Assembly (NCBI GenBank): GCA_014802265.1
Contig: JAAVCP010000025.1
Coordinates: 59,897 to 123,896, forward strand
DNA from: Bacteroides sp.
GTDB lineage: Bacteria; Bacteroidota; Bacteroidia; Bacteroidales; Muribaculaceae
Length of the DNA: 64,000 nucleotides
Reading direction: 5' to 3'
In this document: one piece after another, positions 26,565-35,377 of the stretch
How the letters are laid out: each line of letters opens with the position of its first letter
Position numbering within the stretch: the stretch's first letter is position 1
Program-made: the position numbers and the translations under genes
Notes under the pieces: generated by a model
What the model was told of the DNA's origin: nothing
Database searches by the model: none
The model's input: the letters and a program-made list of their open reading frames with translations, nothing else

Positions 26565-26595
26565 CAAAATTACGGAAATATTTCCATAATCACAA
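26565..26595 (-). promoter_or_regulatory. Promoter for mdh
   Basis: Minus strand TTG (26595-26593), 20-bp spacer, TAATTTTG (26572-26565). The leader is about 110 bases. The element overlaps the 3' flank of the next upstream gene. Confidence 0.75.
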
Positions 26596-26613
26596 CACAA
26601 ATTGCAAAATAAA

Positions 26614-27219
26614 TTATTCCGGGAGTATACCTTTTCCTTGACGCACAATTTCCGGCTCATTGCCTGTGCAGTCAACAATGGTCGATGGCTCCGTGTCACC
26701 GTCATCTCCTGAAAGAATAAAATCTACTTTCCCTTCGTAAGCCTCCGCAATAAGTTCCGGGTTGCGCGCATAGTCTTCGTCAGCATATTCAATAGAGGTG
26801 GTGAGCAACGGATGCCCGAGACGTTCCACGATATCAACACATAGTTTATTGTCAGGAATTCTAACGCCCACGGTCTTCCTCCCCTTAAAAGCCTTGGGAA
26901 GTGTCGGAGCCGACTTGAAAAGAAAAGTCACAGGACCCGGCGTATTGTCGCGCAGGAGTTGAAATGCCTGATTATTAAAACGTGCATACTCCGCTGCCAT
27001 TGATATGTTGGAACAAATGATTGAAAGATTGGTCTTGTCAGGATTTATTCCCTTAAGTCGACAAATCTTATCAATGGCTTTCGGATTGAGCGCATCGCAG
27101 GCAATGCCATACAGAGTGTCGGTGGGGGTAATCATGATTTCCCCATCTTCAAGCCAATTGCATATTTGGTCGAGCTGACGCTCGGAAGCGTCATCGTTCC
27201 ATATTTTTATTGTCTTCAT
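26614..27219 (-). CDS. YrdC/Sua5-family L-threonylcarbamoyladenylate synthase-like protein
   Basis: A 201-residue YrdC-domain protein. The family makes threonylcarbamoyl-AMP from threonine, bicarbonate and ATP for t6A modification of ANN-decoding tRNAs. Family signatures are EDGEIMITPTDTLYGIACDALNPKAIDKICRLKG (the KRxx-like ATP/threonine pocket), NTPGPVTFLFK and GVRIPDNKLCVDIVERLGHPLLTTS. It lacks the extra Sua5 C-terminal domain. The sequence is closest in style to the YciO-like branch, where activity is less certain, so I do not give a symbol. Its first 29 bases overlap the upstream Cys-rich gene, indicating coupling with the topB/mazG operon. Confidence 0.8.
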   Translation of the reverse strand: MKTIKIWNDDASERQLDQICNWLEDGEIMITPTDTLYGIACDALNPKAIDKICRLKGINPDKTNLSIICSNISMAAEYARFNNQAFQLLRDNTPGPVTFLFKSAPTLPKAFKGRKTVGVRIPDNKLCVDIVERLGHPLLTTSIEYADEDYARNPELIAEAYEGKVDFILSGDDGDTEPSTIVDCTGNEPEIVRQGKGILPE

Positions 27220-27412
27220 TTATTTTGTTTTTTATTTTAGATTTGGCACATGTGTCGGCAAGCGAGCAACCGCAACAACTATTTTTCCCCTTTTTTCTTG
27301 CAGAAATGATGCTACGTATAATCCAGGCAATGGCACCAAGGATAATCAATGCCACAATTATATACTGCCACAGCAAGTTGCCGGTGATTTGACAGGTAAT
27401 CATATTGCTCAC
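27191..27412 (-). CDS. FeoB-associated-type Cys-rich small membrane protein
   Basis: A 73-residue protein with one membrane helix (LLWQYIIVALIILGAIAWIIRSII) followed by a cytoplasmic basic segment and the cluster SCCGCSLADTC. This layout matches the FeoB-associated Cys-rich membrane protein family, but no feoA or feoB is nearby. It overlaps the topB stop by four bases (ATGA) and the YrdC gene start by 29, so it is embedded in a tightly packed operon. The four cysteines could hold a metal. Function is not established. Confidence 0.75.
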   Translation of the reverse strand: MSNMITCQITGNLLWQYIIVALIILGAIAWIIRSIISARKKGKNSCCGCSLADTCAKSKIKNKINEDNKNMER

Positions 27413-29313
27413 TCCTCCTTTTTATTTTTCTTGGTTGAAGTTTTCTTTTTCTTAGTCTTAGTCTCCTGTGTCTCTTTTGCAGTTTTGGTGTCTGAATTAG
27501 AGCTTGCCTCCTGATCAGCCACAATGCGCCGATTTGAACCGTCACGCATCACGGACATTGTTATCTCCATGACCATCTGTTTTATTTGATCAATAAATTC
27601 AGAGGCACTATACTCCTGGCGTTCAATCATTCGGAGCTTCCCTTCCCATATTCCGGTCAGTTTTGCGCTTTTGAGCAATTCTTCTTTGATAAGGGATATT
27701 AATTCGATGGCTGCCGGGGTGGCACGCAGAGATTTCCGTTCCTTAATTATATAGCCTCTTTTATAGAGAATTTCTATAATGGATGCTCTGGTAGATGGGC
27801 GTCCGATGCCGTTTGCTTTAAGAGCTTCACGGAGATCCTCGTCATCTACTAAGGTGCCTGCTGTCTCCATTGCTTTAAGGAGTGTTCCTTCTGTGTAATA
27901 TTTAGGAGGCTGGGTGGTCTTCTTGATTAGTTTCGGCTGATGTGGACCGCTTTCACCTTTCTCAAACACGGGTAACACTGTGCCATCGTCATCTTCTTTT
28001 TTATCAATCTCTTCCTCTTTCCGTTCTCCGGCATATACCACCTTCCAACCCGGGTCAAGAATTACTTTCCCGGTAACTTTGAAGGCTATCTTGTCAACCT
28101 TTGCATTAACGATTGTCTGTTCGAATGAGCAGTCGGGGAAGAACACGGAAATAAATCTGAGAGCTATCAGATTGAAAACGTCTCTTTCCACCTTTGAGAG
28201 AGTCGCAGTGAGGGGTTGCCCGGTAGGGATAATGGCATGATGGTCGGTTACCTTCGAATTATCAAACACTTTCTTACTTTTCCTGAGCTTATTACCCCTG
28301 ATCGGAATGAGTATGTTCTGATAATCAGTCAGAGAATTAAGGATTTGTCCGCATTTTGGATAGACATCATCGGTGAGATAAGTGGTATCCACACGTGGAT
28401 ATGTGGTCAGTTTCTTTTCATATAGGCTTTGGATAGTTTTCAGCGTGTCTTCTGCGCCGAGATTAAGTTTCTTATTGCATTCCACTTGCAGCGATGTGAG
28501 GTCAAACAGGCGCGGAGATGCTTCTTTCCCTGATTTTTTCGAAATGTCGGTTATTGTCAGGGGAAGGTCTTTTATATTATTGATTATCTCCATTCCCTTC
28601 TCTTCGGAGTCGAAGTTTTTCCCGGATGCAGAAAAGAGAGTATCGCGATAAAGGGTTTTCAGTTCCCAGTAGTCGGTAGGCTTGAAGTTTTCTATTTCCA
28701 ATTGTCTGTTGACCACAAGGGCAAGCGTAGGGGTCTGCACTCTTCCGATTGACAGCACTTGCCCTCTTACTCCATATTTCAGTGAATAAAGCCGAGTGGC
28801 ATTAATTCCCAATACCCAGTCGCCTATGGCACGGCATAATCCGGCTATGTAGAGAGGTTCAAGCTCTTTCTCAGTGCGGAGATGGGCAAGTCCTTCACGG
28901 ATAGCCTCATCTGTGAGAGAACTGATCCATAAGCGTTTTACCGGCTTCTGACAACCGGCTTTTTGCATCACCCATCTTTGGATAAGCTCACCTTCTTGTC
29001 CGGCATCGCCGCAGTTGATAATCTCATCACATTGGAGAATAAGATTTTTAATTGTGTTAAACTGCTGTTTATAAGTGTCCACATCAATTAATTTTATTCC
29101 AAACCGGGGTGGAATCATGGGTAGGGAAGAGAGTGACCATGCTTTCCATACGGGGGTATAATCAGCCGGTTCTTTCAGACAGCAAAGGTGTCCGAAAGTC
29201 CAGGTGACGCAATAACCATTGCCCTCTATATATCCATCACGTCGTGTTGTGGCACCAAGAATACGCGCCAGGTCACGCCCTACACTGGGTTTCTCCGTAA
29301 TGCAAAGTATCAT
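27409..29313 (-). CDS. topB: DNA topoisomerase III
   Basis: A 634-residue type IA topoisomerase that relaxes or decatenates DNA through a transient 5'-phosphotyrosine. The N-terminal Toprim domain shows CITEKPSVGRDLARILGA (catalytic Glu) and NCGDAGQEGELIQRWV (DxDxE-like acidic triplet, here GDAGQEGE). Domain III has the active-site Tyr in KKLTTYPRVDTTYLTDD, a slight change from the usual YPRTDS. Later motifs are VTDHHAIIPTG and ALKANGIGRPSTRASIIEIL. There are no C-terminal zinc fingers; the protein instead ends in a Lys-rich tail (TKTKKKKTSTKKNKKEE). Its start overlaps the mazG stop by four bases. Confidence 0.92.
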   Translation of the reverse strand: MILCITEKPSVGRDLARILGATTRRDGYIEGNGYCVTWTFGHLCCLKEPADYTPVWKAWSLSSLPMIPPRFGIKLIDVDTYKQQFNTIKNLILQCDEIINCGDAGQEGELIQRWVMQKAGCQKPVKRLWISSLTDEAIREGLAHLRTEKELEPLYIAGLCRAIGDWVLGINATRLYSLKYGVRGQVLSIGRVQTPTLALVVNRQLEIENFKPTDYWELKTLYRDTLFSASGKNFDSEEKGMEIINNIKDLPLTITDISKKSGKEASPRLFDLTSLQVECNKKLNLGAEDTLKTIQSLYEKKLTTYPRVDTTYLTDDVYPKCGQILNSLTDYQNILIPIRGNKLRKSKKVFDNSKVTDHHAIIPTGQPLTATLSKVERDVFNLIALRFISVFFPDCSFEQTIVNAKVDKIAFKVTGKVILDPGWKVVYAGERKEEEIDKKEDDDGTVLPVFEKGESGPHQPKLIKKTTQPPKYYTEGTLLKAMETAGTLVDDEDLREALKANGIGRPSTRASIIEILYKRGYIIKERKSLRATPAAIELISLIKEELLKSAKLTGIWEGKLRMIERQEYSASEFIDQIKQMVMEITMSVMRDGSNRRIVADQEASSNSDTKTAKETQETKTKKKKTSTKKNKKEE

Positions 29314-30116
29314 TTTTCCGTTGTCGGTGCTGATCTTTCAATTGTCTTGGCTTCATTCCAAATTTCGTCCATCTCTCCGAGGGTCATTTCCTTGAGAGAT
29401 TTCCCGACTTCCTTAGCTTTCTGCTCAAGATAATTGAAACGAGAGATAAATTTTCTATTGGTTCTTTCAAGCGCGTTTTCCGGATTGACACCATAAAGCC
29501 TGGCAGCATTGACTACCGCAAACAACAGGTCGCCAAATTCCTCTTCAAGGGCATTTTTATTTTTAGATTTTATTTCCATTTCAACTTCATCAACTTCTTC
29601 CTTAACCTTATCCCATACCTGTGAGGGTTCTTCCCAGTCAAATCCTACGTTTGCAGCTTTCTCCTGAATGCGGTTGGCTTTAATCAATGCCGGCAGTGCG
29701 GCAGGCACTCCTGCAAGCACAGTCTTATTGCCACCTTTTTCTTTTAGTTTTATTTCTTCCCAGTTTTGTGCCACTTTCTCAGCAGAATCGGCAGAGACAT
29801 TGCCGTAGATGTGGGGATGACGGAAGATAAGTTTGTCAGTAAGTGAATTACATACATCGGCTATGTCAAAATCCCCCTTCTCAGAGGCGATTTTTGAATA
29901 AAAAGCCACGTGGAGGAGCACATCTCCCAACTCCTTGCGGATATTGGCAACGTCTTCTGTCATCAATGCGTCAGTGAGTTCGAAAACTTCCTCTATTGTG
30001 TTGGGTCGCAGTGACTCGTATGTCTGTTTCGCATCCCAAGGGCACTTTACTCTTAAAGTGTCAAGGACTTCAAGGAAACGTGCGAATGCTTCTTTCTTAT
30101 CTTCGTATGAATGCAT
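29310..30116 (-). CDS. mazG: Nucleoside triphosphate pyrophosphohydrolase MazG
   Basis: A 268-residue protein with two MazG all-alpha NTP-PPase domains, hydrolysing NTPs/dNTPs to NMP and PPi in house-cleaning. Domain 1 begins VKCPWDAKQTYESLRPNTIEEVFELTDAL and has the metal-binding EExxE-type helix plus IRKELGDVLLHVAFYS. Domain 2 has VKEEVDEVEMEI ... ALEEEFGDLLFAVVNAARLYGVNPENALERTNRKF. The length matches the E. coli-type two-domain enzyme. It is first in the mazG-topB-Cys-rich-YrdC operon on the minus strand. Confidence 0.95.
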   Translation of the reverse strand: MHSYEDKKEAFARFLEVLDTLRVKCPWDAKQTYESLRPNTIEEVFELTDALMTEDVANIRKELGDVLLHVAFYSKIASEKGDFDIADVCNSLTDKLIFRHPHIYGNVSADSAEKVAQNWEEIKLKEKGGNKTVLAGVPAALPALIKANRIQEKAANVGFDWEEPSQVWDKVKEEVDEVEMEIKSKNKNALEEEFGDLLFAVVNAARLYGVNPENALERTNRKFISRFNYLEQKAKEVGKSLKEMTLGEMDEIWNEAKTIERSAPTTEK

Positions 30117-30200
30117 GGCTATGGCTTTTACAACAATTGAAACTATGGATTCAGAATGAAAAAAATAGTCTCAATTGCATTAATTAACTAATTTTGACTG

Positions 30201-30239
30201 CAAAGATAGGGAGAATTTCCGAGATAATTTGTATCTTTG
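30201..30239. promoter_or_regulatory. Divergent -7 elements, mazG and nrnA-like gene
   Basis: TATCTTTG occurs on the minus strand (30208-30201, towards mazG) and again on the plus strand (30232-30239, towards the DHH gene). Neither has a clear TTG at the right distance, so both are weaker predictions. Confidence 0.45.
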
Positions 30240-30315
30240 TGGCTTGAATTTGAACCCGCATTCCTGTAAATGTTGGTTCGAGGGGCATAATGCCTATGAT
30301 TCAAATAAATTGAGA

Positions 30316-31362
30316 ATGGATAAACTCATAAATTCAGATAAAGCAAAAGAGCTTCGCCGTCTTATAGAAGAGTCGGAAAAGATAGTGCTTACCTGTCATG
30401 TGCGCCCTGATGGAGATGCCATAGGGAGCACACTTGGTTTTTGGCACTTGCTGCGTACACTTGGCAAAGAGGCATGTGTGATTGTGCCCGATAAGGCGCC
30501 GGGTAGTCTTTATTTTCTGCCTGGTTTCAAAGAAATCGGAGTCTATACCTGCCACCCCGAATTTTGTGAGAAAACGGTGGCGGAAGCTGATATGATTATA
30601 TGCTGCGACTTTAATACTCCTTCACGCCAGGATGCCCTTGCCCCGGTGATTCAGGGTGCTCACAGTCGCAAAGTATTGGTTGACCATCATCAGGAACCTG
30701 ATAATTTTGCTGACCTCATGATCTCATATCCCGACATGTCGTCAACATGTGAACTTGTGTTCCGTATTATTGCGGCAATGGGATATTATTCGGAAGTGAA
30801 TCTTGATTGTGCTACCTGTCTGCTTACCGGCATCATTACTGATACCCGCAATTTTACAGTAAATATTAAGCATCCGGATTTATATGAAATTCTTATGCGC
30901 CTTTTGGAAAAAGGTGTAAATAAGGAGAGGATAGTAAAGGAGGCTCTTAATACACGAAGTTTTTGGAGTCTTAAGCTGGAAGCTTTTGCCCTGAGCGAGA
31001 AATTGGAGATTTTTACCTCTCACCGGGCAGCTATAATTACTCTTTCCAAAGATGATCTTACCCGCTTTCATTATGAAAAGGGAGACACTGAAGGATTGGT
31101 GAATTGTCCGTTGGAAATTAAGGGTATGGTTTACAGTGTGTTTATGCGAGAGGATTCCGATTGTATAAAGGTGTCAGCCCGCAGTTGCGACGGATTTCCT
31201 GTGTCGGAAATATGCAAAGACCTTTATGGTGGCGGGGGACACCTTCAGGCTGCCGGCGGAGAATTTTATGGTTCACTTGAGGAATGTCGTAGACTTCTGA
31301 TAGACTCAATGAATAAGTATGACAAGTATTTACCAAAAGGGGCAAGATTAGTTATAACATAA
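30316..31362 (+). CDS. DHH-family bifunctional oligoribonuclease/PAP phosphatase (NrnA-like)
   Basis: About 348 residues from MDKLINSDKAKELRR. The longer ORF start at 30229 lies on the -7 promoter element, so the internal ATG is used. It is a DHH/DHHA1 phosphoesterase: metal-binding motifs CHVRPDGDAIGS, ICCDFNTPS and VDHHQEPDNF are followed by the DHHA1 domain with GGGGHLQAAGG. NrnA-type enzymes degrade nano-RNA and 3'-phosphoadenosine 5'-phosphate in the cytoplasm. The match is to the family; which of the two activities dominates is not visible. The gene begins a long plus-strand block of envelope and nucleotide genes. Confidence 0.88.
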   Translation: MDKLINSDKAKELRRLIEESEKIVLTCHVRPDGDAIGSTLGFWHLLRTLGKEACVIVPDKAPGSLYFLPGFKEIGVYTCHPEFCEKTVAEADMIICCDFNTPSRQDALAPVIQGAHSRKVLVDHHQEPDNFADLMISYPDMSSTCELVFRIIAAMGYYSEVNLDCATCLLTGIITDTRNFTVNIKHPDLYEILMRLLEKGVNKERIVKEALNTRSFWSLKLEAFALSEKLEIFTSHRAAIITLSKDDLTRFHYEKGDTEGLVNCPLEIKGMVYSVFMREDSDCIKVSARSCDGFPVSEICKDLYGGGGHLQAAGGEFYGSLEECRRLLIDSMNKYDKYLPKGARLVIT

Positions 31363-31369
31363 CATCGCT

Positions 31370-31975
31370 ATGAATATTAAAAAAATATATAAGGGTTTGG
31401 CATTAGCAGGTATGGGATTTGCTTTGATGGGATTTGCTTCATGCAGCGAATCTCAAAGCTATTCCGAATTACTCACAGAGGAAAACCACGCGGTCAATTG
31501 GTATCTGGCATCGCAGAAAGTGGAGAATAATATTCCTGCTGATTCAATCTCGTTTATTGTGGGAGAAGATGCGCCGTTCTACAAGCTTGATGACGACGGT
31601 TATGTCTATATGCAAGTCATCTCAAAGGGAAATATGGAAGACCGTGTCAAATCGGGCGATATTGTCTATTTCCGGTTTAACAAGCTTAATCTCAAGTATC
31701 TTTATTTAGGTGAAGATCCTGAATGGTTTGGTAATGCCACTGATCTTTCAACTGCAATGGGCACGAATGAACCGAACTATACTCGTTTTATTTATGAAAA
31801 TCAATACCTGTCTTCATCCACTAAATGGGGCACAGGCATTCAGATGCCTTTAAAATTCTTCGGATATGATTGCGAGGTAAATCTTGTGTTGCGCAGCTAT
31901 TATGGCTTTCTGGAAGACCAGACAACCTGTTTGCCCTATCTGATTAATCTCCGCTACTTCAAGCCGGAGTATTAA
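31370..31975 (+). CDS. DUF4827-like lipoprotein
   Basis: A 201-residue lipoprotein (MNIKKIYKGLALAGMGFALMGFASC, lipidated Cys25). The body has SYSELLTEENHAVNWYLASQKVENNIP, a Bacteroidales-specific start, and a beta-rich core (FRFNKLNLKYLYLGEDPEWFGNATDLS, WGTGIQMPLKFFGYDCEVNLVLRSYYGF) that may adopt an FKBP-like fold. It resembles DUF4827 proteins as I remember them. It starts eight bases after the DHH gene and so is co-transcribed. No enzymatic residues are evident. Function unknown. Confidence 0.7.
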   Translation: MNIKKIYKGLALAGMGFALMGFASCSESQSYSELLTEENHAVNWYLASQKVENNIPADSISFIVGEDAPFYKLDDDGYVYMQVISKGNMEDRVKSGDIVYFRFNKLNLKYLYLGEDPEWFGNATDLSTAMGTNEPNYTRFIYENQYLSSSTKWGTGIQMPLKFFGYDCEVNLVLRSYYGFLEDQTTCLPYLINLRYFKPEY

Positions 31976-32056
31976 GCCGGAGATAAATTGCAATTTACGT
32001 AATTATAATTTTTTAGATTTACGAAATCTCAATAACAAAGATAGAAATTAAATATA

Positions 32057-33436
32057 ATGTCACTTATAAAATCTATTTCAGGAATACGCGGCACAATCGG
32101 AGGTGGCTCCGGTGAGGGTCTCGGCGGTGTTGATATAGTAAAGTTTACGGCTGCATACGCAGAGTTTATACGCCGTCATAATTCTAATGCGAGAAAGATT
32201 GTTGTTGGCAGAGATGCCCGTCTTTCCGGCAATATGGTGAGCCACCTTGTTATGGGTACACTTATGTCGATGGGATTTGACGTTATCAATATAGGTCTGG
32301 CTTCGACCCCCACCACAGAAGTGGCTGTGACAGGTCTTGACGCTGACGGCGGTATAATTATCACAGCAAGCCATAACCCGGTGCAATGGAACGCCCTTAA
32401 ACTCCTTAATAATAAAGGTGAGTTCCTAAATGATGCTGAGGGTAAGGTGGTGATAGCCATAGCGGAAAAAGAGGATTTCAGATTTGCCGAGGTTTTTGAT
32501 CTGGGTAAGGAACTGAAAGATGAGACCTGGGCTATGCGTCATATAGAAATGGTGAAAAATCTTCCTCTTGTAGACTGTGATGCCATTTCCAAGGCAAACT
32601 TCACGGTAGCAGTAGACGCTGTAAATTCTGTGGGCGGAATTGTAATCCCCCAGCTTCTCCGTGAGCTTGGTGTGAAAAATGTTATAGAACTTAACTGTGA
32701 GCCGAATGGTAAGTTTGCACACACTCCGGAACCCATTCCGGAAAACCTGACTCAGATTTCCGATCTCATGAAAGATGGCAAGGCAGACGTAGGCTTTGTT
32801 GTAGACCCTGACGTTGACCGTCTTGCAATCGTAATGGAAAACGGTGAGATGTTTGTGGAGGAATACACTCTTGTTGCCGTGGCAGCCTATGTATTGTCGA
32901 AAACTCCCGGTTCCACAGTGTCTAATCTTAGCAGCTCACGTGCCTTACGTGATGTCACAGAAAAATATGGCTGCTCATATACCGCTGCCGCTGTCGGCGA
33001 GGTCAATGTGGTGACAAAGATGAAAGAGGCAGGGGCTATCATAGGCGGTGAAGGCAACGGGGGCGTGATTTATCCTGAACTTCATTACGGCAGAGATGCT
33101 CTTGTGGGAGTAGCTTTGTTTCTTACTTTGCTTGCCAAGGAGGGGAAGAAAGTAAGTGAGCTTAAGGCTACATATCCGCAATATGCAATTGCTAAAAATA
33201 AGATCCAACTCACTCCGGACATTGATGTAGATGCTATTCTCGAGGCTGTAAAAGAGAAATTTGCCAATGAGAAAATCACAGATATTGATGGCGTGAAGAT
33301 TGATTTCCCCGACAGTTGGGTGCATCTTCGCAAATCAAACACGGAGCCAATAATCCGTATCTACAGTGAGGCAGAGACCATGGAAAAGGCTGACCGTCTG
33401 GCTGAGGATATCAAGAGCGTTATTGCTTCCCTTTAA
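32057..33436 (+). CDS. glmM: Phosphoglucosamine mutase (alpha-D-phosphohexomutase)
   Basis: A 459-residue phosphohexomutase that converts glucosamine 6-phosphate to glucosamine 1-phosphate for peptidoglycan and LPS precursors. The phosphoserine loop is GGIIITASHNPVQWNALK, the metal loop DPDVDRLAIVM, the sugar-binding loop GEGNGGVIYPELHYGRD, and the C-terminal phosphate-binding loop RKSNTEPIIRIYSE. All four match the family in the right order. A phosphomannomutase is the main alternative. The GlmM call rests on the length and on the single short-form mutase architecture usual in Bacteroidales, so the substrate is slightly uncertain. Confidence 0.85.
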   Translation: MSLIKSISGIRGTIGGGSGEGLGGVDIVKFTAAYAEFIRRHNSNARKIVVGRDARLSGNMVSHLVMGTLMSMGFDVINIGLASTPTTEVAVTGLDADGGIIITASHNPVQWNALKLLNNKGEFLNDAEGKVVIAIAEKEDFRFAEVFDLGKELKDETWAMRHIEMVKNLPLVDCDAISKANFTVAVDAVNSVGGIVIPQLLRELGVKNVIELNCEPNGKFAHTPEPIPENLTQISDLMKDGKADVGFVVDPDVDRLAIVMENGEMFVEEYTLVAVAAYVLSKTPGSTVSNLSSSRALRDVTEKYGCSYTAAAVGEVNVVTKMKEAGAIIGGEGNGGVIYPELHYGRDALVGVALFLTLLAKEGKKVSELKATYPQYAIAKNKIQLTPDIDVDAILEAVKEKFANEKITDIDGVKIDFPDSWVHLRKSNTEPIIRIYSEAETMEKADRLAEDIKSVIASL

Positions 33437-33506
33437 TAAATCCTATTCCTTTTCTTCAATGATGGAAGAAAAAAGTTTCTATTATCAACAAACATAAAAA
33501 GATAAA

Positions 33507-35321
33507 ATGTTAAAGAGATTTTTCTTAAATGTTGTCTCCTCATTTGTAGGAGCATGGATTGCCCTTGTGCTTTTCGGAGTCGTGGCGGTGGTAGTGGGGA
33601 TATCCATCTTAACATCGGTTGGCGTTTCCAACTCATCGTCGGAATCCATTGCAAAGAATAGTGTGTTGACAATAGAGCTCGATGGAGTCATTGAAGAAAG
33701 GGAAACTCCTGTTGACCTGGACTACATGTCGCTACTCCAGGGAAACATGTCGCGTCCCAAGACTCTCTCCTCTTTACAGGTTGCAATCCGTGAGGCAGCG
33801 ACCAATAAGAATATATCCGCAATCTATCTTAAGTGTAAGGGTGTTTCTGCTTCCCCTGCCACTTTGAATGTCCTCCGCCAGACGCTTAAGTCATTCAAGA
33901 AAACAGGGAAAAAGATTATTGCCTATGGTGATAGCTATGGAATGGGCGACTATTATGTAGCTTCAGTGGCTGACAGCCTTTTTATGAATCCAGCAGGCGA
34001 GGTGATGCTTCAGGGAATCGGTGGCACCAATCTTTATCTGAAAGATCTTTTCGACAAAATTGGGGTTAGTTTCCAAGTGGTAAAGGTCGGCACGTTCAAA
34101 TCGGCAGTAGAGCCTTATATAATGAATGAAATGAGTGAACCTGCAAGGGCACAGCTCGACACATTGTATGGATATCTATGGCAGGATATACGCACCGGTA
34201 TTGCTTCCTCAAGAAAAAAACTGACGGAAGATGCCATTGACTCACTCGTAAGCAGGGATTTTATTGCTATTCAACCAGCAACAAAAGATTTAAGCGTAGG
34301 GTTGGTTGACCGCCTTGTGTATGAGAGGAGCATGGACGATATTATTGCCAAAATTGTGGGTAAAGACAAGAATAAACTGAATTTTGTTTCTCCGTCTGTT
34401 ATGGCTTCCCAGTCAAAATGGGGTAGAGGCTATGATTCTAAAAAACAAATTGCAGTGCTTTATGCCACCGGCGAGATTGTAGATGGAGGTGGTGCTGCAA
34501 CAATCAATTATGAGAAGCTGGTGCCTGAAATCACTAAGCTTGCTGACAACGATAAGGTCAAGGGCTTGGTGCTACGTGTTAACTCTCCGGGTGGAGCTGT
34601 GTTTGGAAGCACTCAGATTGGTGAGGCGTTGGATTATTTTAAATCCACCGGTAAGACTTTGGCAGTGTCGATGGGCGACTATGCTGCTTCAGGAGGTTAT
34701 TGGATTTCATGCGGTGCGGATAGAATTTTTGCTAATCCATTGACCATAACCGGCTCCATAGGTATTTTCGGACTGATTCCTAACGGTGCCGAACTTGCTA
34801 AAAAAATTGGAGTTCATCCTCAAACTGTCTCGACAAATCCGGAGGCAAATTTCCCCACGCTGTTCTATCCTATGAACGAGCGTCAGTTAGATGCCATGCA
34901 GAAATATGTGGAAAGAGGATATGACCAGTTTGTCAATCGTGTTGCCAAAGGACGTGATTTGCCCGAGGAGGAGGTGCGCCGCATAGGAGAAGGTAGAGTG
35001 TGGAGTGCTGCTAAGGCAAATGAAATCGGATTAGTTGACCAACTCGGAACTTTGGAGGATGCTATTGAGTGGGTCGCCAAGAAATGTCAAATTCCCTCTA
35101 ACTATGCTGTCGCTGTCTATCCTACACTTGAGTCTTCAATGTGGGAAATGCTTTATGAGATTGAAGGAATGAAAAATATAAGTATTCTGGAAAAAGTAGT
35201 TGGCGGAGATTACGAAGGGGCTGTAGTTGACTTCGCTGTCAGCTTGTTGCGTCAGAAACCGATTCAGGCGCGTATGCCGGCTATTGACGTCAGATTTACT
35301 GAGACGAGGCCAATAAACTAA
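33507..35321 (+). CDS. sppA: Signal peptide peptidase SppA, 67K type
   Basis: A 604-residue membrane-anchored serine protease that degrades cleaved signal peptides. One N-terminal membrane helix (FVGAWIALVLFGVVAVVVGISIL) is followed by two tandem S49 domains, as in the long E. coli-type enzyme. The general-base Lys lies in the first domain in VVKVGTFKSAVEPY, and the nucleophile Ser in the second domain in VSMGDYAASGGYWISCGADRIFANPLTITGSIG. Substrate-loop VNSPGGAVFGSTQI precedes it. Both catalytic residues are present, so the enzyme should be active. It precedes lpxK with a 56-base gap. Confidence 0.93.
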   Translation: MLKRFFLNVVSSFVGAWIALVLFGVVAVVVGISILTSVGVSNSSSESIAKNSVLTIELDGVIEERETPVDLDYMSLLQGNMSRPKTLSSLQVAIREAATNKNISAIYLKCKGVSASPATLNVLRQTLKSFKKTGKKIIAYGDSYGMGDYYVASVADSLFMNPAGEVMLQGIGGTNLYLKDLFDKIGVSFQVVKVGTFKSAVEPYIMNEMSEPARAQLDTLYGYLWQDIRTGIASSRKKLTEDAIDSLVSRDFIAIQPATKDLSVGLVDRLVYERSMDDIIAKIVGKDKNKLNFVSPSVMASQSKWGRGYDSKKQIAVLYATGEIVDGGGAATINYEKLVPEITKLADNDKVKGLVLRVNSPGGAVFGSTQIGEALDYFKSTGKTLAVSMGDYAASGGYWISCGADRIFANPLTITGSIGIFGLIPNGAELAKKIGVHPQTVSTNPEANFPTLFYPMNERQLDAMQKYVERGYDQFVNRVAKGRDLPEEEVRRIGEGRVWSAAKANEIGLVDQLGTLEDAIEWVAKKCQIPSNYAVAVYPTLESSMWEMLYEIEGMKNISILEKVVGGDYEGAVVDFAVSLLRQKPIQARMPAIDVRFTETRPIN

Positions 35322-35377
35322 ATTATTAACTGACCGCGTCATTCCTGAAGATGATGCCTTTTAATTGATTATTAGTC

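Noticed and set aside
31966-31990. AAGCCGGAG repeated twice at the lipoprotein stop codon
   Set aside because: Too short to mean more than a local slip; no second occurrence seen nearby.
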